The position numbers and the translations under genes were made by a program. A DNA stretch of 11,803 bases from JADFNO01 sp965369945 (GTDB lineage Bacteria; Planctomycetota; Phycisphaerae; Phycisphaerales; SM1A02): assembly GCA_965369945.1 (NCBI GenBank), contig CBDUST010000127.1, positions 1 to 11,803 of the forward strand. Reading direction: 5' to 3'. Shown here piece after piece: positions 6,553 through 11,803 of this stretch. The notes under the pieces are model-generated. The model was not told the DNA's origin, made no database searches, and was given only the letters and a program-made list of their open reading frames with translations. Position 1 is the first letter of the stretch. Each line of letters opens with the position of its first letter.

Positions 6553-6589
6553 GGCCGTCGTTCGGCCGCTACGACCGGCCTGAACTACG

Positions 6590-6596
6590 AAGGAGG
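6590..6596 (+). promoter_or_regulatory. Strong ribosome binding site fixing the start at 6603
   Basis: The sequence aaggagg ends 6 nt before ATG 6603. It is the best Shine-Dalgarno in the window and decides the start: the open frame extends upstream to 6471, but those 44 codons run through the repeat tail, the A8 run and the candidate promoter, and they lack a signal peptide. Confidence 0.85.
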
Positions 6597-6602
6597 ATAG
6601 CC

Positions 6603-7997
6603 ATGCGACCTCTCATGCCACTTTTGGCCCTAGCAGCGTCACTTCTCACCACCAACGCGGCCTACGCCGACCTCGGCGACCAACTCTTCAAACTCCTCCC
6701 CGACGACGGCGCGTCCAACGACCAGTTCGGCTCCGCCGTCGCCATCAGTGGCACCACGGCCATCGTTGGGGCATTTGATGACGACGACGACGGCGCCGGC
6801 TCCGGCTCGGCCTATCTCTTTGACATCACCACGGGCGTGCAGATCGCCAAACTCCTGGCCGACGACGGCGCGGCGGGGGACTTCTTTGGCCTCTCCGTCG
6901 CGATCTGCGGCACTACCGCCATTGTCGGGGCCGGGGGGGACGACGACAATGGCAGCTTCTCCGGGTCCGCCTACCTCTTCCACACCACCACGGGCCGGCA
7001 GATCGCTAAGCTCCTCCCCAACGACGGCGCGGTGGGCGACCAGTTCGGCTGGTCCGTCGCGATCAGCGGAACTACCGCAATCGTCGGTTCCTACCGCGAC
7101 GATGATAACGGCTACAACTCCGGCTCCGCCTACCTCTTCGACCTCTCTGACCCGGCCAACCCCGCGCAGATCGCCAAACTCCTGGCTAACGATGGCACGG
7201 CGGACGACTTCTTCGGTGCCAACGTCGCGATCAGCGGGTGCATCGCCATCGTCGGAGCCCACCTTCACAACGGCAACGGCACCTACTCCGGCTCGGCCTA
7301 CCTCTTCGACACAACCACGGGCCTCCAGATCGCCACGCTCGTTCCGGTTGGCGGCGTGGCGGTCCACCAGTTCGGCGGGTCCGTCGCGATCAGCAACGCC
7401 ACCGCCATCGTTGGGGCATCTTCCGACGACAACGGCGACGACTCCGGTTCCGCTTACCTCTTCGACATCTCTGACCCCGCGAATCCCACGCAGCTCTTCA
7501 AGCTTCTTCCCAACGACGGCGCGGCCGAGGACTTCTTCGGCCCGGTCGCGATCAGCGGAACTACCGCGATCGTCGGGGCAAGGGGCGACGATGACAACGG
7601 CAACAACTCCGGCTCCGCCTACCTCTTCGACGCCACCACGGGCCGTCAGGTCGCCAAGCTCCTGGCCAACGATGGCGCGGCGGGCGACTCCTTCGGCGTT
7701 CCCGTCGCGATCAGTGGCCCCCCCGGAAGTGAAGTCGCCATCGTCGGGGCCAATGGTGACGACGACAACGGCAACCTCTCCGGCTCGGCCTACCTCTTTG
7801 ATGCTGCCGCAGCCGGAAACTGCCCGTGGGACGTCAACGGCGATGGCGTCGTTGACCACCACGATCTCCTTGAGGTCGTTCACAACTTGGGACTGTGCGA
7901 CGATCCCGACGATTGCCCGTGGGATGTAAACGGCGACGGCATTGTCAACGGCAGAGATGTGGCAGCAGTGGCAACGCACTTTGGGCCGTGTCCATAA
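6603..7997 (+). CDS. Exported seven-bladed FG-GAP-like protein with C-terminal dockerin-like repeats
   Basis: Predicted 464-aa secreted or surface protein, and the only plus-strand gene in the window. Residues 1-22 (MRPLMPLLALAASLLTTNAA, then YA) form a signal peptide with cleavage likely after A-Y-A22. Seven repeats of about 45-55 residues follow, each with an xDxFG..VAISG..AIVGA core, a DDDNG acidic loop and SGSAYLFD, joined by TG-QIAKLL-NDGA. They match FG-GAP/integrin-alpha-type blades, and seven is a full beta-propeller. The acidic loops probably bind Ca2+. Residues 405-464 hold two dockerin-like EF-hand loops (DVNGDGVVDHHD and DVNGDGIVNGRD), each preceded by CPW and closed by a later Cys (GLC, GPC). 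Such tails in planctomycetes probably mediate surface attachment or sorting; no cohesin partner is in view. It interrupts murC-murB in the opposite direction and is flanked by matching repeats. Its ligand is unknown. Confidence 0.9.
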   Translation: MRPLMPLLALAASLLTTNAAYADLGDQLFKLLPDDGASNDQFGSAVAISGTTAIVGAFDDDDDGAGSGSAYLFDITTGVQIAKLLADDGAAGDFFGLSVAICGTTAIVGAGGDDDNGSFSGSAYLFHTTTGRQIAKLLPNDGAVGDQFGWSVAISGTTAIVGSYRDDDNGYNSGSAYLFDLSDPANPAQIAKLLANDGTADDFFGANVAISGCIAIVGAHLHNGNGTYSGSAYLFDTTTGLQIATLVPVGGVAVHQFGGSVAISNATAIVGASSDDNGDDSGSAYLFDISDPANPTQLFKLLPNDGAAEDFFGPVAISGTTAIVGARGDDDNGNNSGSAYLFDATTGRQVAKLLANDGAAGDSFGVPVAISGPPGSEVAIVGANGDDDNGNLSGSAYLFDAAAAGNCPWDVNGDGVVDHHDLLEVVHNLGLCDDPDDCPWDVNGDGIVNGRDVAAVATHFGPCP

Positions 7998-7999
7998 GG

Positions 8000-8106
8000 A
8001 GATGGCATCATGGCATCGAGGGGGGCCGTGTAGCCCCGCCGGCCACGGCGGGTCGAACGTGAACGAACATTTATCGGCGCACCGACACCGTGTGGCCCCG
8101 GGGGCT
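8000..8106. repeat. Right-flank copy (C) of the composite repeat between the FG-GAP gene and murC
   Basis: It begins 3 bp after the FG-GAP stop with 8-bp units (atggcatc at 8002-8009 and 8010-8017). Palindrome C follows, 8035-8041 pairing with 8046-8052 (cccgccg/cggcggg), and then a tail similar to that of copy B. Bases 8032-8106 align gaplessly with 6411-6485. Module order and orientation are the same as on the left flank, so the gene lies between direct repeats. The repeat ends 10 bp before the murC stop codon, and the last murC codons (gccgccgtttag read on the minus strand) themselves resemble the repeat's tttagcc/gccgt motif. Confidence 0.78.
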
Positions 8107-8115
8107 AGACGGCGG

Positions 8116-9609
8116 CTAAACGGCGGCGAGGAAATCGCGCGCGACTTGCCAGACTGGGCCGGCGCCCATGATGACGACCAGGTCGCCGTCACGACACATC
8201 ACGTTCAGATGCTCGACGATGGCGTCAAAGGGGTACAGGTGCATGGCCGTGACGCCGCGTTTTAGTAGGCGATCGACCAGGTCGGCGGCCCGCACCTTGT
8301 GCTTTTCGACCTCTGAATCGCGGACAAAGTAGATATGCGGCACAATCACCACATCCGCAGATGAGAAACTTTGCGCGAAATCCTCCAACAGGAATCGCGT
8401 GCGACTGTGTTGGTGCGGTTGGAAGACGCAGATGAGGCGCTTGGGGTGTTCAGCTTGGCGCAAAGCGCGAAGCGTCGCATCGATTTCAGTGGGATGGTGG
8501 CCGTAATCGTCGTAAACGATCACTTGACCGTCGTTGGCAACACAGCGGATTCCGAGGCGCTGCATTCGCCGGTTGACGCCTTCAAAGGAAGTGAGCGCTG
8601 CGGCGATCTCTTTCCACTGAGCGCCAAGGTAATGCGCGAGGATGGCGGCGGCGGCGCTATTGAGCGCATTGTGCGCCCCGGGCATGGCGTAGTCGCTCCA
8701 AGTGCAAAGTATCTGGTTCTCGACGCACACTTCAACGCGAGAATTGAGAGCGTCGAAAACAACGTGATAGTCGGCATCTTCGTTGTAGCCGAAGGTTTCA
8801 ACATCACACACCAAGGATTTGATCACTGCGTCTCGATGAGCATCATCATGTGCGATGAGCAGTCGACCGCCTCGTTGGGCTGGAGGCAGTAGACGCGCGA
8901 ACTCAGCGAACGCATCGACGATCGCATCGAGGTTGCCGTAGACATCAAGGTGATCTTCTTCGAGGTTATTGATGAGCCCGATGATGGGGCGGTGGTGGTG
9001 GAACGATCGATTGAACTCACACGCCTCGGCGACGAGTATCCCCGGACCTCCGGAATAGGGGCCGTCGCCGGGAACGGTTGCAGCGCCGGTTCGGCTACCT
9101 CCGCCGATCTGCGGGCAATCAGCCCCGACGATGAAGCTGGGATCAAGCCCGCACCGCACGAGCACGTGGCACAACATCGCGGCGGTCGTACTCTTGCCAT
9201 GTGTACCGGCGATCGACACGCCGGTGCGGAGTGCCTGGATTTTTCCCAATGCCTCGGCGTAGGAGAGGGCGGGGATGCCTCGTTGTTTCGCGGCGAGGTG
9301 CTGAGGATGGTCGCTGCTGACTGCGGCGGAGGCAATTACCAGATTACAGTCGGCGGGTAAGGTGTCGGCGGATTCTTGGGTCGTGATGGAAATTCCGTCG
9401 GCTTGCAGCGCGGCAGTGAGGTCGTTGGGTACGGCATCGCAGCCGCTGCACGCCGCGCCTTGCGTCTTGAGCATGCGCGCTAATCCGCTGAGCCCACAGC
9501 CGCCGATTCCGATGAAATGAATCGTCCGGTCAGACAGGCCCGGCTCGGCCGTCCGCTCCGGGGGTGCGGCGTGCGCCGGCTGCGCGACATTGACAGACGG
9601 GGGAGACAT
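8116..9609 (-). CDS. murC: UDP-N-acetylmuramate--L-alanine ligase
   Basis: Predicted 497-aa cytoplasmic ATP-dependent ligase adding L-Ala, the first stem-peptide residue, to UDP-MurNAc. The N-terminal Rossmann motif HFIGIGGCGLSGLA (31-44) binds the UDP part. The Mur-ligase P-loop is GTHGKSTTAAML (135-146). EACEFNRSFHHHRPIIGLINNLEEDHLDVY (195-224) carries the Mg/ATP Glu and the ExDHLD motif, with Cys where many MurC proteins have Asp. YDDYGHHPTEI is the conserved C-terminal-domain motif. About 28 unconserved residues precede the Rossmann motif, so the protein is slightly long (E. coli 491). A GTG sits directly before the ATG at 9609. There is no Shine-Dalgarno, but TAGAAT lies 6 nt upstream (see separate entry). 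An intrinsic terminator upstream separates it from the 558-aa gene, so murC probably begins its own transcript. Confidence 0.97.
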   Translation of the reverse strand: MSPPSVNVAQPAHAAPPERTAEPGLSDRTIHFIGIGGCGLSGLARMLKTQGAACSGCDAVPNDLTAALQADGISITTQESADTLPADCNLVIASAAVSSDHPQHLAAKQRGIPALSYAEALGKIQALRTGVSIAGTHGKSTTAAMLCHVLVRCGLDPSFIVGADCPQIGGGSRTGAATVPGDGPYSGGPGILVAEACEFNRSFHHHRPIIGLINNLEEDHLDVYGNLDAIVDAFAEFARLLPPAQRGGRLLIAHDDAHRDAVIKSLVCDVETFGYNEDADYHVVFDALNSRVEVCVENQILCTWSDYAMPGAHNALNSAAAAILAHYLGAQWKEIAAALTSFEGVNRRMQRLGIRCVANDGQVIVYDDYGHHPTEIDATLRALRQAEHPKRLICVFQPHQHSRTRFLLEDFAQSFSSADVVIVPHIYFVRDSEVEKHKVRAADLVDRLLKRGVTAMHLYPFDAIVEHLNVMCRDGDLVVIMGAGPVWQVARDFLAAV

Positions 9610-9615
9610 CACGTG

Positions 9616-9621
9616 ATTCTA
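9616..9621 (-). promoter_or_regulatory. Candidate -10 box (TAGAAT) giving a leaderless murC transcript
   Basis: On the minus strand TAGAAT occupies -12 to -7 relative to the A of the murC ATG at 9609, the exact placement expected if transcription starts at the first base of the start codon. No Shine-Dalgarno is present. No convincing -35 box is seen 16-18 bp upstream; TTGTCG (9634-9639) is only 12 bp away. Both the promoter and the leaderless start are inference. Confidence 0.3.
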
Positions 9622-9663
9622 TCGGCGGCGCAGCGACAACACCGTTGAGATTCACATGTCGGC

Positions 9664-9708
9664 AAAAAGCGGGACAGGCTACTCTTGCGCGAATGAGTAG
9701 CCTGTCCC
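9664..9708 (-). terminator. Rho-independent terminator after the 558-aa gene
   Basis: Bases 9671-9684 (gggacaggctactc) and 9695-9708 (gagtagcctgtccc) form a perfect 14-bp stem with a 10-nt loop. On the minus strand the stem is followed by GC and then five T (9664-9668). It lies 24 nt past the stop of the gene ending at 9732 and 62 nt before murC. The stem is unusually long and the U-tract short, so it could also be a member of a repetitive hairpin family reused as a terminator. Confidence 0.8.
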
Positions 9709-9731
9709 CGTCTTCCTCGGTGGGCTCGGGC

Positions 9732-11408
9732 TCACTCGTCTCGCCCGATCGTGAATGATCCGATTTGCTGTTGTCGTGCGCCGGGCAGGCTGTCAAACTG
9801 CTCCGGCGTTAGCAGCGACTGAAGCTGCTTGGCGTATCGACGCCCAAGCCGGCTGCGCTGGCGATGGCCGTCCATGATCGGGTTGGCGGGGCGGTCCTCG
9901 AAATTGAACGACCCCGACCGGACCTTCTGCATCATCTCGATCATGCGCATCCTTTGGCCGGGCTGGTACTCGTGCGTCGCCTGGACGAGCTGTTCGTTGG
10001 CCAAGGCAAGGTCTTCGAGGAACGCCGTTTCAAGATTGGCTATGGCATCAAGGACATCCGGGTCGAGCCCTTCGATGGCCTTGGCGTCGTCAAACAGACG
10101 CTGCTCACGTGTCTTGCGATAGACGGAGCGGTATGCCTTTTGGCGACCTGCGTTCCGCAAGCTTGACGATTGGGGCTCTTCGAGGCCGCTCGCGATCGTT
10201 TGGAGAAACTCATCGTTCACATCTCGAACCGCCAAGCGAAGCTCAGACTCACGCTCCATCAGCTTGAGGGTCTGGTCGAAATCCTGCTCAGCCCAGGCGA
10301 GGAAAGAATCGATCTCCGATTCCGTGAGGTACTGATTGCGGTTGCTCAGTGTGTCATCCAGACGCAATTCGTAGTCCTTGAGGGTCGTCGCAGTCGGCTG
10401 CTGATCGCTCACCCCCGGAAGGGACTCATCAAGCAGCCTGTGAAGGTCAAGGCTTTCGCCGGCGAGTTGGCCCTTGGACAATGTATTGAGGCGTCGCAGA
10501 TGTCGTTGAACTCCCGGCCATGCCTTTGCTTGCTCCTTTGGAAGCAGGAGCATGAGATCGCTTTCGAATTCGTTCTTCAGTTCACTACGCTGGGCTAAGA
10601 GGGTTCGCGCAGCTTTGGCGACGTCATCGGCGGAGGCCTCTTCCTCTTCGCCGGCCTCTCGGCGCGCCTCACGTGCTTCAATTTCCGCAACAGCCTTGGC
10701 CAATTCATCGCGTCGTGCAGCGAGGCGTTCTTCCAAGCGCTCGCGAAGTGAGTTCTGGAGTCTTTCAAGCACCTCCGGCGGGATTGTGTGTTCGCCGGCT
10801 TCGTGTCCCTCGTGGTCATCTTCGACGCCGGCTATCACAGCGACATGCATCTCGACCATTTCCTCACCACCGCCGCCACCTTCACCGCCGCCACCACCGA
10901 CCCACGTTGCGTCGCCACCTTCACCGCCGACTGAATGTTGCATGACTCCGACGAACGTGCCTTCGCCGCCTTCCAACTGGAACACCTGTGCGTTGGCGAG
11001 ATTGTCCCCGAGGCTCTTGAGGACCGTGTCGGCCATCTCCTTGGCACCCTCGGAACCGAGGTGAGCCAAGGCTCGATCAGGCCCGTCGAATCGTTCCCTT
11101 ACCGCTTTGAACTGCTCGACCGCCTGGTTGAAGCTCTCGGTGTAGTCGTCCAGCAGCACTTGGAGCACGAACCGCTGGTCTCGGGTGATCTGAAGCTCCT
11201 GGAGCAGGATTTTCAGATCACGGCGTGTATAGTCCGGGCGGAGGAGATTGGAAAATCGCCCCGGAGCCACCGTTTGGGTGAAGCTGCCGCCGTCGGAGCT
11301 ACGGATCATGATCCGCTGCTGGGCCGGGGCTTGGGTGGCCCAAATCGTCATCCCTATAGCGATGGCGGAAAAACACAACGGCAAACGTGAGCTGGTGGTG
11401 ACGATCAT
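9732..11408 (-). CDS. Secreted coiled-coil protein with Gly-rich and acidic/His-rich segment, function unknown
   Basis: Predicted 558-aa exported protein that I cannot assign to a family. Residues 1-29 form a signal peptide ending APA, with cleavage likely before Q30. A helical N-terminal part (about 60-110, YTRRDLKILLQELQITRDQR and onward) is followed by a Gly-rich stretch (160-181) containing GGGGGEGGGGGEE, then a Glu/Asp/His segment with DDHEGHEAGEH (196-206), which could bind metal. Long charged helices at about 211-300 (RERLEERLAARRDELAKAVA) look coiled-coil. The C-terminus has RYAKQLQSLLTPEQFDSLP, reminiscent of the LTxEQ-type helices of Spy/CpxP-like periplasmic proteins, as does ELQITRDQR near the N-terminus; that resemblance is only suggestive. 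The start is well supported: GGAGG (11417-11421) lies 8 nt upstream of ATG 11408. Transcription ends at the hairpin 9664-9708, so it is probably a single-gene unit separate from murC. Confidence 0.85.
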   Translation of the reverse strand: MIVTTSSRLPLCFSAIAIGMTIWATQAPAQQRIMIRSSDGGSFTQTVAPGRFSNLLRPDYTRRDLKILLQELQITRDQRFVLQVLLDDYTESFNQAVEQFKAVRERFDGPDRALAHLGSEGAKEMADTVLKSLGDNLANAQVFQLEGGEGTFVGVMQHSVGGEGGDATWVGGGGGEGGGGGEEMVEMHVAVIAGVEDDHEGHEAGEHTIPPEVLERLQNSLRERLEERLAARRDELAKAVAEIEAREARREAGEEEEASADDVAKAARTLLAQRSELKNEFESDLMLLLPKEQAKAWPGVQRHLRRLNTLSKGQLAGESLDLHRLLDESLPGVSDQQPTATTLKDYELRLDDTLSNRNQYLTESEIDSFLAWAEQDFDQTLKLMERESELRLAVRDVNDEFLQTIASGLEEPQSSSLRNAGRQKAYRSVYRKTREQRLFDDAKAIEGLDPDVLDAIANLETAFLEDLALANEQLVQATHEYQPGQRMRMIEMMQKVRSGSFNFEDRPANPIMDGHRQRSRLGRRYAKQLQSLLTPEQFDSLPGARQQQIGSFTIGRDE

Positions 11409-11600
11409 CTACGTATCCTCCAAGGGTGGTCTTGAGTCGGCAACCGGGAAGGGCCACCCGGGAGCGCAACGCTTTCAAAGGATAGGATGCTCGACGCGGG
11501 CGGATATGTCAGAGGAAATGGCGCGGATCCGCCAATTCATGGCCTCGCACGCAGATCCGCCGGGGCGGGCCCGGGTCGCCGCTGATGCCCAATGCCTAGC

Positions 11601-11650
11601 GCCTTCTTCTCAAGCCTCAAGCCTTCTTCCTAGTGCCAAATGCCTTCTTC
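11601..11650. repeat. 20-21 bp tandem repeat just after the dockerin-tailed gene
   Basis: The 9-mer gccttcttc recurs at 11601, 11621 and 11642, giving three units of 20-21 bp (gccttcttctcaagcctcaa, then variants with ctagtgccaaa). The sequence just before (11584-11600, atgcccaatgcctagc) is related. The last unit ends 1 bp before the stop codon of the right-edge gene on the minus strand. The rest of the gap, 11409-11600, contains the ribosome binding site of the 558-aa gene, but I could not identify a convincing promoter in it. Confidence 0.6.
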
Positions 11651-11651
11651 C

Positions 11652-11803
11652 TCACGGGCACGCGCCCCAGTTGGCGAGGAGGGCCAGAATATCACTGGCG
11701 CCGACGAAGCCGTTGTTGTCGAAGTCGGCGGGGCAGCCTTTGCACGGGCCCCAACTTGCTAGTAGTGCCAGCACATCGGATGCGCCCACAATTGCGTTGT
11801 CGT
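11652..11803 (-). CDS. 3' end of a protein with a C-terminal dockerin-like domain (partial)
   Basis: The minus-strand frame is open from the right edge to a TGA at 11652-11654; the start lies outside the window. The visible 50 residues are DNAIVGASDVLALLASWGPC followed by KGC, PADFDNNGFVGASDILALLA and NWGACP. Two EF-hand-like halves are seen, each with a D-x-D/N-x-x-x-x-x-x-x-D loop, a GASD-(V/I)LALLA helix and a WG-x-C ending. This is the dockerin-like C-terminal tail common in exported planctomycete proteins. Its spacing and closing Cys resemble the FG-GAP protein's tail, but the loop sequences (FVGASD versus VVDHHD) differ. Nothing can be said about the upstream functional domain. Confidence 0.82.
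   Translation of the reverse strand, partial: DNAIVGASDVLALLASWGPCKGCPADFDNNGFVGASDILALLANWGACP

Noticed and set aside
6471..6602. Upstream extension of the FG-GAP gene
   Set aside because: It would translate the repeat tail and candidate promoter and would bury the signal peptide; the strong ribosome binding site at 6590-6596 points to 6603.
6748..7929. 393-codon open frame in another plus frame over the FG-GAP gene
   Set aside because: A Ser/Thr/Pro-rich shadow produced by the internal DNA repeats; no start signal and no domain.
6639..8192. 517-codon open frame antisense to the FG-GAP gene
   Set aside because: It mirrors the GC-biased repeats of the real gene, runs into murC, has no plausible start signal and yields a monotonous VVGRAVVG-type sequence. 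The plus-strand gene has a ribosome binding site, a signal peptide and known domains.
10552..11064. 170-codon plus-strand frame opposite the secreted protein
   Set aside because: A Ser/Pro-rich antisense shadow of the Glu/Gly-rich region; the minus-strand gene has a signal peptide and ribosome binding site.
11444..11461. Small ccggg/cccgg hairpin upstream of the 558-aa gene as a riboswitch or attenuator
   Set aside because: A 5-bp stem in GC-rich DNA is expected by chance, and no conserved riboswitch core or U-tract is seen.
1..11803. tRNA, rRNA, integrase or transposase genes that could explain the cassette
   Set aside because: I looked in all gaps and open frames and saw no cloverleaf with a CCA end, rRNA segment, or DDE/tyrosine recombinase motif.

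Overview
The window most likely comes from a GC-rich planctomycete (Planctomycetota), probably a Phycisphaerae-like lineage. Three things point there: paired dockerin-like CPWDVNGDG motifs at the C-termini of exported proteins, several short palindromic and tandem repeat families packed into the gaps, and a cell-wall (dcw-type) gene block with no ftsA or ftsZ after ftsQ. The taxonomy is inference; there is no rRNA or other marker here.

All recognisable genes lie on the minus strand except one. In transcription order (high to low coordinate) they are: the 3' end of a dockerin-tailed protein running off the right edge (11652-11803); a secreted 558-aa protein of unknown function with a Gly-rich and acidic/His-rich middle (9732-11408), followed by a strong intrinsic terminator; murC (8116-9609); murB (5340-6290); ddl (4270-5193, probable TTG start); an ftsQ-like gene (3147-4007); a six-helix membrane protein of unknown function (2269-2991); a cardiolipin synthase (774-2222); and a small phage-CII-like DNA-binding protein (217-663).

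The peptidoglycan genes keep the classical order murC, murB, ddl, ftsQ. MurC joins L-Ala to UDP-MurNAc, MurB makes the UDP-MurNAc that MurC uses, Ddl supplies D-Ala-D-Ala, and FtsQ would tie wall synthesis to division. The murC-murB junction is split by a plus-strand gene (6603-7997) for an exported protein: signal peptide, seven FG-GAP-like blades (a predicted seven-bladed propeller) and two dockerin-like repeats. It has its own strong ribosome binding site and probably its own promoter. Matching repeats in the same order and orientation flank it (8-bp tandem units, a GC-rich palindrome module, and a shared tail), which makes it look like an inserted cassette. This is the most unusual structure in the window.

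The gaps hold at least six different repeat families: the cassette-flanking element (also in diverged form at 78-188), a REP-like hairpin between ddl and ftsQ, a multi-arm GCATG hairpin between ftsQ and the membrane-protein gene, a 37-nt-arm inverted repeat between murB and ddl that contains the murB stop codon, a terminator-like 14-bp hairpin ahead of murC, and a 20-bp tandem repeat after the right-edge gene. I saw no tRNA, rRNA, CRISPR array or transposase.
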